Shown here: one piece after another, positions 25,685 to 33,938 of the stretch | Numbering within the stretch: position 1 is the first letter of the stretch | Layout: every line of letters starts with the position of its first letter | Source: JAZDCZ01 sp046757925 | GTDB taxonomy: Bacteria; Gemmatimonadota; Gemmatimonadetes; Gemmatimonadales; GWC2-71-9 | Length of the DNA: 64,000 nucleotides | Direction of reading: 5' to 3' | Assembly (NCBI GenBank): GCA_046757925.1 | Contig: JBHHZE010000001.1 | Span: 1 to 64,000, forward strand | Made by a program: the position numbers and the translations under genes | Notes under the pieces: generated by a model | The model's input: only the letters and a program-made list of their open reading frames with translations | The model's database searches: none | Told to the model about the DNA's origin: nothing

Positions 25685-28315
25685 GTGGGTCGGTCGGCAG
25701 AGTTACAAGCGCTCTCCGCACGGCTCGCGTCCCTCTTGAAGCCCTTGTTGGGAGATTCGTTTTTCTTCCCCCTCGCCAAGGCACTGTTGTCGAGGGACGG
25801 TGGAGTATGCATCGATGACCGAACACGGCTGCAATTCGACCCGCTCAACCCGCATGAGCATCGCTGCCCCAGGTGTAATAGGATACACCGAGGTGAACGC
25901 CACCACCGTGCATGGGTCTGGCGCTACCACCTCTGGTTGTCGGAACGAGCTATACATTTGGCGCTGTTGGGCTTCCTGCGGAACGACGCCGCTTTGGTGC
26001 AGCGATCTCGCGACATACTCGATTGCTATGCCTCCGCATACCGCACCTTCCCCAACAGCGACAACGTTCTGGGACCGACCAGACTGTTCTTCTCGACGTA
26101 TCTAGAGTCGATCTGGCTGATCCAGATCGTCATCGCTTCGTCCATCATCGAGGCGGGTCAGCCGGGCATGGAGGCCGCGTCGTCGAGTGAGCTACTTGAC
26201 GAAATGATTGCGGAGTCGTCGGCGCTCATAGCCTCGTTTGATGAAGGACGATCGAATAGGCAGGTTTGGAACAACACCGCACTGATCGCCGCCGGGATCC
26301 GGTTGAACGACGAGCGCTTGGTGGAATGTGGACTAGATGGGCCATCCGGTCTGCGAGCACAACTGGTTAGCGCGGTCGGGGACGAGGGATTGTGGTTCGA
26401 GGGCGAGAACTACCACTTCTTCGCTCTCAGGGGATTCTTACTGGCAGCTGAACTGTTGCGAGATTTGGGGGTCGATCTCTACGGCCACGACGGACCCCAA
26501 GGCCGTTTGTGCGAGATGTTTGCGGCACCGCTTCTGACGTTGTTGCCGGACTTGACCATTCCCGCGCGCGGAGATTCTCCGTTCGGTGTGTCGATCGTGC
26601 AGCCGCGCTTCGCAGAGCTGTGGGAGATAGGATGGGCTCGAACGTCCGACGAACGGTTGGGGAATATCTTGAGTCGGCTGTACAACGCGGACGTTCAGGA
26701 GGGGGAAGATCCCGGTCTGGAGGAGATCGCCGAGCAGGAGCAGAATCGCCCGCCGCAACGATTGGCACGCGGCCTCCTGGGGTGGAAAGCTCTCCTATGG
26801 ATGAATCCACAACCGCCGGTGCCTGGCAATCCCGACAACCGCGAGTCTGCGTTCCTGAGAGACACCGGGCTCGTGGTGTTGCAGAGAGATCCGTACCGCT
26901 ATGTGAGTATGGAGTGTGGTGGCAGCCCCGGTGGACACGGGCATCCCGACTTGCTTCATGTGACAGCCTTTTGGGGGGATCCTTTGTTCGCGGATTTTGG
27001 AACCGCGTCCTACGTTGCTGCGTCGCTACATTGGTATCGGTCGGCACTGGCACACAACTCACCCAGTGTGTCGGGGATCGGCCAAGTAACGCGCGACGGG
27101 GACTGCACGGCATTCGATAGCGATGGCGATTGGTCGTGGTGCCGCGGGACGGCGCGAGATTTGTTTGGCCCGGGTACGAGCGCTGTGCGGACCTTGGTCG
27201 TGGGACCGTCGGTCATGGTAGACCTAGTGGAGGTCACCGCCGGTGACGCCACGGTTGTCGATCTTCCCGTTCACCCGCTCGGTGGAGTGGACGAAGTGAT
27301 GGCATCGCGCAGGACCGAGCACGTCGAGTTCGAATCTGGCAAGTTTGCGGTTTATCTGGCCCCGCGCCCGGGAGAAGAGCTACTGATCCTCCGCGAGCCG
27401 GGCCCACCGGACTCTCGATTCGCCGACGGAGACGAACTCTCGTTTCTGATCCGAAGAGCCCGGGGTTCCGGGTGGTGGTTGCAATGCTACGCTCCGCTTC
27501 ACGTCGGAGTCGTGAAGTTGCAGGGCGACGCGCAACGGCAGACGATCGTGTATGCAGACGGTACAACAGAGCGAATCGAGATCGGTAAGAGGACCTGCAA
27601 GATAGTCGGTCGGGATAGCGTGACCTCCAAACTGTCGGGCGTCCGCACATTCACTGGAACCCCGCTCCGCCGGAGCGCCCCATCCTTTCGCATCGCTTGC
27701 CCGTTGCTCGGCGATACACCGGAGATCGTGAAGTGGGAGGCGGCGCTGCCGGCCGGTGCGATGATCGAACTCGGCGAAAGGCACTACCGCAGGTCAGAAA
27801 TGGCATTTGGAGTTGCCGGGGAGTTCACCGCCAAGTGCGCCGTGTTCGCAGTTGGGAGCAATGTCGGTTTTGCGGTAACGGTGAGAAAGGGTGACCTTCT
27901 CTTCCGTCGTGCTGATGCGAACGACCCGGTCCTCGACAACGAACTCCCGGATATCGATTCCGACGGTATTCAATGTTACGTCGGAACCAACGGTTGGTCT
28001 GGGTATCTGGTTGTGCCGGACCCCGACTCGGGCGATGTGCGCGTGACTGCGGTAGCGGGAACCGCAGGAGACGCGGCAACAGTCCGCGGCAGTTGGTGCC
28101 GTACCGACGATGGGTATCGTGTCCTCTTGCTGGTTGACGTCGGGAGGGAGTTGAGAGGCGGCGACCGCGTGCCGGTCAATCTCGTGGTCAACGAAATGAG
28201 AAGGGGCCGAGTGCGCCGGTCCGGTCAGTTGGTTCTGTCAGGAGGAGGTGGATGGGTGTACCTGCGGGGAGATCGCGAATCTCCGTCTACCGCTGCAATC
28301 GCGGAGGTAACTTGA
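25685..28315 (+). CDS. Heparinase II/III-like polysaccharide lyase family protein
   Basis: This 876-residue protein has an alpha/alpha-toroid N-terminal half. The signature GGSPGGHGHPDLLHVTAFWG, containing the conserved His pair, starts at about residue 416. Beta-sandwich sequence follows to the end. Near residue 60 there is a Cys/His cluster, HRCPRCNRIHRGE, that could hold zinc. No signal peptide is visible, so it would act in the cytoplasm on imported oligomers, as oligo-uronide lyases do. The start is a GTG at 25685, 25 nt after the GHMP stop, with only a weak ribosome site. The stop overlaps the next gene (TTGA). The glycan is unknown. Confidence 0.82.
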   Translation: MGRSAELQALSARLASLLKPLLGDSFFFPLAKALLSRDGGVCIDDRTRLQFDPLNPHEHRCPRCNRIHRGERHHRAWVWRYHLWLSERAIHLALLGFLRNDAALVQRSRDILDCYASAYRTFPNSDNVLGPTRLFFSTYLESIWLIQIVIASSIIEAGQPGMEAASSSELLDEMIAESSALIASFDEGRSNRQVWNNTALIAAGIRLNDERLVECGLDGPSGLRAQLVSAVGDEGLWFEGENYHFFALRGFLLAAELLRDLGVDLYGHDGPQGRLCEMFAAPLLTLLPDLTIPARGDSPFGVSIVQPRFAELWEIGWARTSDERLGNILSRLYNADVQEGEDPGLEEIAEQEQNRPPQRLARGLLGWKALLWMNPQPPVPGNPDNRESAFLRDTGLVVLQRDPYRYVSMECGGSPGGHGHPDLLHVTAFWGDPLFADFGTASYVAASLHWYRSALAHNSPSVSGIGQVTRDGDCTAFDSDGDWSWCRGTARDLFGPGTSAVRTLVVGPSVMVDLVEVTAGDATVVDLPVHPLGGVDEVMASRRTEHVEFESGKFAVYLAPRPGEELLILREPGPPDSRFADGDELSFLIRRARGSGWWLQCYAPLHVGVVKLQGDAQRQTIVYADGTTERIEIGKRTCKIVGRDSVTSKLSGVRTFTGTPLRRSAPSFRIACPLLGDTPEIVKWEAALPAGAMIELGERHYRRSEMAFGVAGEFTAKCAVFAVGSNVGFAVTVRKGDLLFRRADANDPVLDNELPDIDSDGIQCYVGTNGWSGYLVVPDPDSGDVRVTAVAGTAGDAATVRGSWCRTDDGYRVLLLVDVGRELRGGDRVPVNLVVNEMRRGRVRRSGQLVLSGGGGWVYLRGDRESPSTAAIAEVT

Positions 28316-29037
28316 ATCTCGCGGTGGTGCTCAACAATCCCCAGGACATAGTCAACATCGCGAGCATCGTGCGCGCAATGAACAACTTCGGGTTGCGAGA
28401 TCTGCGGCTCGCATCCCCTGACGAGTTCGAGCCACGCCGCATTGCTGGCATAGCACACGGCAGTGCAGATCTCGTAAAGCGTATCCGGATCGTCGACGAT
28501 CTCGATTCCGCGCTCGCCGATCGGACATATGTGATGGGAATGACTGCAAGACAGCGTGCGGCCAAGCGAAACATGCTTGGCCCTAGGGATGGGGCCTCGG
28601 AACTCCTGGGAGCCGCGAGCAACGGTGCGGCCGCGCTGGTGTTGGGGAGGGAAGATCGAGGTCTCAGCAACGAAGAACTAGACCGTTGTCACAAGGTGGT
28701 GACGATCCCTACGAGCCCGAATTTCACGAGCCTCAATATTGCGCAGGCCTTTACGGTCATGGCCTACGAACTGTTCGTTGCACGCGAACGGCAGACCTTC
28801 AAGCGGCCGCGTCGTACGGCTCCTCCGGCCACTCAGCAAGAACTGGAGTCGCTTTTCGAACGAGCCCAAGATGCTCTGAGCGCGATCGAGTTCTTCAAGA
28901 CGCGCAACACTGCCAGCATCATGCGCACCGTTCGCGCAGTCACGCATAGGGCTCCCATGGACTCGCGGGAGGTGCACCTTCTCAAAGCCATGTGCATAGA
29001 GGTCGTTCGGTATCTCGAAAGGGTGGGTGTGCGGTGA
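28312..29037 (+). CDS. SpoU/TrmH-family RNA 2'-O-methyltransferase (TrmJ-like)
   Basis: This 241-residue SPOUT methyltransferase resembles TrmJ, which methylates ribose at position 32 of tRNAs. Motif 1 is NNPQDIVNIASIVRAMNNFGL, motif 2 is VLGREDRGLSNEEL and motif 3 is IPTSPNFTSLNIAQA. A C-terminal helical extension (about 165-240) matches TrmJ. The start is a TTG at 28312 that overlaps the heparinase stop and follows GGAGGT at 28303-28308. Frame upstream of it is coding antiphase to the heparinase gene. A tRNA-modification gene coupled tightly inside a catabolic operon is odd, and it may simply be hitch-hiking. Confidence 0.87.
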   Translation: MNLAVVLNNPQDIVNIASIVRAMNNFGLRDLRLASPDEFEPRRIAGIAHGSADLVKRIRIVDDLDSALADRTYVMGMTARQRAAKRNMLGPRDGASELLGAASNGAAALVLGREDRGLSNEELDRCHKVVTIPTSPNFTSLNIAQAFTVMAYELFVARERQTFKRPRRTAPPATQQELESLFERAQDALSAIEFFKTRNTASIMRTVRAVTHRAPMDSREVHLLKAMCIEVVRYLERVGVR

Positions 29038-30185
29038 CCATACCCGGTTTCACCTCCACCGGGAGTAAGCGACCGGACTCGCTGTTTGGCGCTGCCGCAC
29101 CCGAGCGACTGCGAATGGTGCGTGCACAAGGCTGCACAGTGTGGGATGAAGAGGGCAAAGAGTATCTCGACTTGGTAATGGCGTTGGGAGCGGTTGGTTT
29201 GGGCTATGCCCATCCGCGTGTTGTGGAAGCTGCAACCCAGGCGATGCGGGATGGTGGTGTGGGCCCGCTCGCACCGGTTGCTGAAGGGGCATTGGCAGAG
29301 CGTATCGCCGACGTGATCGAGGGTGCGGAGGCAACACGGTTTCTCAAGACCGGAGCGGAGGCGGTGGCCGCAGCCGTGAGAATCGCTCGTGTCTATACCG
29401 GGCGTGACCGCATCATTACGTGTGGATACCACGGTTGGCTCGATTGGTGCCAGGAGGGTCTCGGAGTCCCACCAAGCGTGGCGGAACTGCGGCGCGAGAT
29501 CCCTTTCAACAATGTGGCGGCTCTTGAAGCGACACTCACGGAGTTTGGTCCCGTTGCGGCAGTAGTTCTGGAGCCCGTAGTCGATGGTCCGCCGGACCCG
29601 GTGTGGCTCAAGGCAGCGCGTGGCGCATGCACCGCGTCTGATGCCCTGCTCATATTCGACGAAATCAAAACTGCGTTTCGCGTTTCCTTGGGAGGCGGTG
29701 CCGCGCGATACAAAGTTCTGCCCGACCTCATGGTTCTGGGGAAGGCGTTGGGCAATGGGTTCCCCATCGCCGCGGTTTGCGGACCGGCTGAAATAATGAG
29801 TGCAGCAACCAGCACGTGGATATCTTCGACGCTGGCCACAGAGTTTGTGAGCCTGGCTGCCGCGCTGGCGGTCATCGAGGTGTTCGAACGCGAGAACGTG
29901 ATAGGGCATTTGGAACGAGTGGGGGGAGAGTTGATGCGCGGCCTTGAATCGCTGGCGGATGGCTATCCGGCACTGTGCAGCGGCGTGGCCGGAATCCCTC
30001 AGATGTGCTACCTGCAGTGGAGGACGCCAGAGCTTTCGGCTGCGGTAGCGCGCGCCGCTGCCAAGTCAGGAGTCCTGCTAAAACGAACCGCGTATAACTT
30101 TGTTTCTCTTGCGCACACGGACCAAGTGGTCGGCGAAATCATTGACAGGCTGGATCGAGTGATGACGGGGATCGCTGCATGCTGA
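29034..30185 (+). CDS. Class III aminotransferase (glutamate-1-semialdehyde aminomutase-like)
   Basis: This 383-residue PLP enzyme of fold type I has the class III pattern. It shows EYLDLVMALGAVGLGYAHP near the N-terminus, KTGAEAVAAAVRIAR, GYHGWLDW, IFDEIKTAFR (the PLP-binding Asp) and LGKALGNGFPIAA (the PLP lysine). It is closest to glutamate-1-semialdehyde 2,1-aminomutase and related aminomutases or decarboxylating aminotransferases. The GTG start at 29034 overlaps the methyltransferase stop (GTGA). No haem-pathway genes surround it, so a catabolic or biosynthetic role on an amino-sugar or amino-acid-like substrate is more likely (inference). Confidence 0.86.
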   Translation: MTIPGFTSTGSKRPDSLFGAAAPERLRMVRAQGCTVWDEEGKEYLDLVMALGAVGLGYAHPRVVEAATQAMRDGGVGPLAPVAEGALAERIADVIEGAEATRFLKTGAEAVAAAVRIARVYTGRDRIITCGYHGWLDWCQEGLGVPPSVAELRREIPFNNVAALEATLTEFGPVAAVVLEPVVDGPPDPVWLKAARGACTASDALLIFDEIKTAFRVSLGGGAARYKVLPDLMVLGKALGNGFPIAAVCGPAEIMSAATSTWISSTLATEFVSLAAALAVIEVFERENVIGHLERVGGELMRGLESLADGYPALCSGVAGIPQMCYLQWRTPELSAAVARAAAKSGVLLKRTAYNFVSLAHTDQVVGEIIDRLDRVMTGIAAC

Positions 30186-30982
30186 TCGATGTGCACGCCC
30201 ACTTCTTCACCGAACTGTCGAGTCGGGCTGATTGGCGCGAGGTCAATCAGGCCCGGCTGGACGCTGGTGACAAGATAGGAATCACGGCCCACGTGGCCTC
30301 GATTCTCGGGACGTGGGGCATGCGATCCCCTACTTACTTCCCATCCCACGATGACGTAGTTGACGCCAATCAGCGAATGTTGGAACTCCAACAAACTGAC
30401 GAGCGAATATTCGGTTACTGCGTGGTGAATCCAAACTACACTGACTTGGCGCTCGAAGAGATCGAGTCGTGCATAGGAGATGGCATGGTGGGCGTCAAGC
30501 TCGCCGCGAGCCGCCGCGCGAGCGACCGGTTATTGGATCCGGTAATCGAGCTGGCGGCGACACTGGGTGTGCCGGTGCTCCACCACATCTGGCAGCACCG
30601 CCGGCGCGATTGGCCTGGTCAAGAAGCGTCAGACGCGGTGGAGTTGGCGGCGCTTGCGGGCAGACATCCGGATGCGCGGCTGATTCTGGCGCACTTGGGC
30701 GGTGGTGGTGACTGGTCGCATTCTCTCAGAGCCATCCGGGACGTGAGCAATGTCTGGGTAGATCTCTCGGGGAGCGGAGTCGACGTGGACATGCTCGATT
30801 GCGCATTGACGGAACTGGGTCCGGAACGTCTCCTGTGGGGCTGCGATGTCACGATGGACACCGGATGGGGCAAGCTGCGGTATCTAGAATCGTTGGGACT
30901 GTCGTCCGCGGATCTCGACTTCATCAGATACCGCAATGCGCGCAGTATCTTTCCTGAAGGCGCATTCGGTGCCGGGCACTGA
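30179..30982 (+). CDS. Amidohydrolase-2 family metal-dependent hydrolase
   Basis: This 267-residue TIM-barrel protein keeps the family's metal ligands: DVHAH at the N-terminus, HHIWQH in the middle, ILAHLGGG, and the late aspartate in LLWGCDVTMD. Family members hydrolyse lactones or decarboxylate acids (ACMSD/LigI type). The ATG at 30179 overlaps the aminotransferase stop by 7 nt, and the next gene overlaps its end by 14 nt. It is followed by a shortened relative lacking the ligands, so the two may form a heteromer (inference). Confidence 0.84.
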   Translation: MLIDVHAHFFTELSSRADWREVNQARLDAGDKIGITAHVASILGTWGMRSPTYFPSHDDVVDANQRMLELQQTDERIFGYCVVNPNYTDLALEEIESCIGDGMVGVKLAASRRASDRLLDPVIELAATLGVPVLHHIWQHRRRDWPGQEASDAVELAALAGRHPDARLILAHLGGGGDWSHSLRAIRDVSNVWVDLSGSGVDVDMLDCALTELGPERLLWGCDVTMDTGWGKLRYLESLGLSSADLDFIRYRNARSIFPEGAFGAGH

Positions 30983-31745
30983 CGTAGCAGTCTTCGTAGG
31001 GGACTATCCCTATCGCCGAGTCCCCCATTCCACGCCGCAGTGGTTGCTGCAACAGATGGATCGGCTGGATATCGAGTGGGCTTGGGTCAGTCACCTCCCG
31101 TCATTCCTCTATAAGGACCCGGCGCAGGGTAATGTCGTGCTGGAAGAGATCGTCAGTCGCCACACCGACCGCTTCACCCCCGTGCCGGTGGTCCATCCTG
31201 GCCTGCCGCAGTGGGAGGACGACTTGAATCGAGCGGTGAGCTTGGGCGCTCCTGCTGTAAGGACGTTTCCGATCCACCAAGGACTGGACCCTGCCGGCGG
31301 CGCAATGCGAGTTCTGGCCGCAGCGGCCGGAGCAACGGGCATACCGCTCCTCCTGACGGTAAAGCTCGAGGACGTTCGACAGCGTCATCCACTCGACGTT
31401 GCGCCCATCTTTCCGGCGGCGGCGGTGCGAACGCTCGTTCGCAGTGACCCCGACGTCAAGCTAGTCGTCACCCATGCCGACCGGTCGTTTGTCGAAGAGG
31501 TGCATTTTGGTCTCACAGCGGAGGAATCGGTTCGTCTTCTCTGGGAGATCTCGTGGATCTGGGGACCGCCGGCCAACGATCTTGCCTTGTTGCTCGAGAC
31601 CGTAGGCGTCGAACGGTTTACGTTCGGTTCCGGCATGCCGCTCAGAGTGCCTGATTCAACTGTGGCGAAGCTCGATCTGCTGGACCTGACAGACCGCGAG
31701 CGCAGGCTGATTATGGGAGAGAACCTCGATCAGTGGGCGGGCTGA
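30969..31745 (+). CDS. Degenerate amidohydrolase-2-like protein
   Basis: This 258-residue protein is related in outline to the amidohydrolase encoded just upstream: barrel strands ending in VPVVHPG, LVVTHAD and FTFGSGMPLR. The metal site is largely missing. The N-terminal HxH is replaced by FVGDYPYRR, the central His by LLLTVKLED, and the late Asp by Gly-Ser-Gly. It is therefore either a non-catalytic partner or an enzyme using another mechanism. The GTG start at 30969 lies 14 nt inside the preceding gene. An alternative in-frame start upstream at 30936 is less likely. Confidence 0.68.
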   Translation: MPGTDVAVFVGDYPYRRVPHSTPQWLLQQMDRLDIEWAWVSHLPSFLYKDPAQGNVVLEEIVSRHTDRFTPVPVVHPGLPQWEDDLNRAVSLGAPAVRTFPIHQGLDPAGGAMRVLAAAAGATGIPLLLTVKLEDVRQRHPLDVAPIFPAAAVRTLVRSDPDVKLVVTHADRSFVEEVHFGLTAEESVRLLWEISWIWGPPANDLALLLETVGVERFTFGSGMPLRVPDSTVAKLDLLDLTDRERRLIMGENLDQWAG

Positions 31746-32716
31746 GCGTGCGGCAATTGGTCGATCGGCTACGACACTCCGTGATTCCCGCGGTACCAGT
31801 CCCATTTGACCGTGAAGAGAGAATCGACACCCAAGCTCTCGAGATCTACTCCGGTTGGATGGCGCGACAAGCCATAGGAGGAGTTGCGGTTTGGGCGCAC
31901 ACGGGAAGAGGTCTGCTGTTGAACGATGTCCAGCGGAGTCGTGTGTTGGAGGTGTGGCGAGGGCAACTCGGAGATGTTCCGGTCATATGCGGGGTAGGGG
32001 TGCCCAATGCCGAGGCCTTACCCAGTGATGCGGTGCATCGGACCGCTCGCGTGATCGCGCTCTCAGTGACCATGGCTGAGCAGGCCCGGCATGGCGGCGC
32101 CAAGGCGGTCTTGGTTTATCCTCCCGCAACTCTCCGGGACCTTACCGATCGCGACCAAAGGGTGGTGGACCTGCATCGAGCGGTATGTGACGTCGGACTT
32201 CCCGTGATAGCGTTCTATCTCTACGGTGCGGCAGGTGGGATCGACTACTCGCGTGGTTGTATAGAGGAAGTGCTGGACCTGCCTGGGGTAATTGGCATCA
32301 AGGTGGCCACCTTAGATAGCGTGATAACGTTCCAGGACATAGCGTCCGTCGTTTCCGAACATCGTGATTCGCTCCTCATAACCGGAGAAGACAGATTCCT
32401 CGGCTATTCACTCACCCTTGGTGCTCAAGCCGCCTTGATCGGGATGGCCGCAAGCTGCACCGATCGAACTGTGGCCCTGCTCAACGCCTGGAACGTCGGC
32501 GATCTCGGGGCCTTTATTTCACAGACGGCAGCCCTTGACGAGTTCGCAAGGGCCACCTTCACGGCGCCGATGGACGGCTACGTGCAACGCATGCTGTGGG
32601 CATTGGAGGCGGATGGTGTGATTGGAGGTGAGGCGCTGGACCCGTTTGGGCCCGGTCTGCCACGGGCAGATCGGGAGCGAGTGGCCGCAGCCGTACGCAC
32701 ACTGCGTTCTAAGTGA
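31733..32716 (+). CDS. Dihydrodipicolinate synthase (DapA)-family aldolase/lyase
   Basis: This protein of about 327 residues is in the N-acetylneuraminate lyase/DHDPS superfamily, which forms a Schiff base with pyruvate or related oxo-acids. The Schiff-base lysine is in VIGIKVATLDS, and the catalytic Tyr is probably in AFYLYG. The N-terminal IPAVPVPFD corresponds to the usual substrate motif. The start is uncertain between GTG codons at 31733 and 31748, both overlapping or abutting the previous stop. In this operon it is a plausible retro-aldol step on a keto-deoxy acid made by the enolase-superfamily enzyme (inference). Confidence 0.82.
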   Translation: MGGLSVRQLVDRLRHSVIPAVPVPFDREERIDTQALEIYSGWMARQAIGGVAVWAHTGRGLLLNDVQRSRVLEVWRGQLGDVPVICGVGVPNAEALPSDAVHRTARVIALSVTMAEQARHGGAKAVLVYPPATLRDLTDRDQRVVDLHRAVCDVGLPVIAFYLYGAAGGIDYSRGCIEEVLDLPGVIGIKVATLDSVITFQDIASVVSEHRDSLLITGEDRFLGYSLTLGAQAALIGMAASCTDRTVALLNAWNVGDLGAFISQTAALDEFARATFTAPMDGYVQRMLWALEADGVIGGEALDPFGPGLPRADRERVAAAVRTLRSK

Positions 32717-33933
32717 TCGATCTGCCCGAAACTCCCACGGTCTCACGCGAATGGCGCGCACGACTGCTGAGCCTGATTGAAAAAACGAAGCGCGATCCGC
32801 CGAGCAATCTTGCAGCCGTGGTGCGAGACGAACTGGGCCTCGATCTGAGTACGCGGTACGGGGGTATCCCGATTCCACATCCGTTTGGCAAGGCGTCGGG
32901 CCAGTTATCGCACAAACTTTCCCAGGTACAGAACGACATTGAGTCGGGCCTCGCGTTCATTGTCCTAAAGACTGTGATAGCGGAGGATGCCGAATCCGGA
33001 AGAACGATGCAGGCATGGACGATTCCGGAAACTCGGATGCAGGTGGAAAGAAAACTTTCCGTCAGCGGTAAGGCGGGGTGGACGATATCGTGGAAGGGGC
33101 GAGGTTGGCCCGGATCGCTGGACGAGTACCTGAGTTTCTTTGGTGTGGCTCTGCCGCTTGCCAAGGCTGCGGGCGTGCCTGTCGTACCGTCGGTCAAGTA
33201 CCATCTCCCGGACTGCGGACAACCGTTCCGCAACGATGAGTATTCGCACACTACGAAGAAGTTGGTGGAGGTGTGGGACCGGGTCGGCTGTGAGGGACAG
33301 ATGGTTTTGGAAAAAGATTTTAGCCCGACTCTGGCGGGCGACCGATTGTCGCAGTCGAAGGAATCGGTGTTGCGTTGGCTGTCGGAAGTACCGCGGTTGA
33401 TCGAACAGGCCGCCCCTAAGAGAGTAAGGCTGGGCGTCAAGCTCATGAACGCACTATTCGATGACGAGTTCCAAATCGAGATGCTGCGGACGCTCGCCGA
33501 GCGCGCCAAGCCAAGCCCGGCATTCCTGGTGGTGTTCAACCGTTTGTTCGACAGTGCCAGTGGTGTCGCGTACGGAGGCTGGGATCTGAGCGAACGGAAC
33601 CAGCGTGTTCTGCACAGGGCACGCCTTGCGTTGCTACGATTACCTCCACTGTCGGCGACTGGGAACATCTGTTCTGGACGAGTAATGATCGAGTATGCTC
33701 TCTGCGGCTGCGAGAACGGGCAGCTCCATACTTTTTTCCAAGTGCCGCTCAGTGAGTACACGGCGACCGGTGGGAGCAGGTCTGCTCGTGCGCTACATAC
33801 GTTGATCCTGCATCCGACACAGGGCTTGAGTGTATGGCTCCGCCACCTCGGCGAGGCGGGTATACTGGAGCGACGCGACGACCTGTTGTGGTTTTGCGAC
33901 TTAGTCGAAACAGCTGGGAGCCAGGTTCGTTGA
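32713..33933 (+). CDS. Dihydroorotate dehydrogenase-like TIM-barrel protein
   Basis: This 406-residue protein resembles the FMN-binding DHOD/PreA fold. The N-terminal IPIPHPFGKASGQLS and FIVLKTV correspond to the FMN-binding start of DHODs, LGVKLMNALFDDE to a central strand, and YGGWDLSERNQRV to the C-terminal GG phosphate-binding motif. It lacks an obvious catalytic Cys/Ser loop and has an added C-terminal tail of about 90 residues. It may be an unusual oxidoreductase. The GTG start overlaps the aldolase stop (GTGA at 32713-32716). The family assignment is moderate, and the substrate is unknown. Confidence 0.65.
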   Translation: MIDLPETPTVSREWRARLLSLIEKTKRDPPSNLAAVVRDELGLDLSTRYGGIPIPHPFGKASGQLSHKLSQVQNDIESGLAFIVLKTVIAEDAESGRTMQAWTIPETRMQVERKLSVSGKAGWTISWKGRGWPGSLDEYLSFFGVALPLAKAAGVPVVPSVKYHLPDCGQPFRNDEYSHTTKKLVEVWDRVGCEGQMVLEKDFSPTLAGDRLSQSKESVLRWLSEVPRLIEQAAPKRVRLGVKLMNALFDDEFQIEMLRTLAERAKPSPAFLVVFNRLFDSASGVAYGGWDLSERNQRVLHRARLALLRLPPLSATGNICSGRVMIEYALCGCENGQLHTFFQVPLSEYTATGGSRSARALHTLILHPTQGLSVWLRHLGEAGILERRDDLLWFCDLVETAGSQVR

Positions 33934-33938
33934 CAAGG

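Noticed and set aside
26427..27113. Minus-strand frame of about 228 codons inside the heparinase gene
   Set aside because: It is an Arg/Pro/Ser-rich shadow with no recognisable motif, and the plus-strand gene explains the region.
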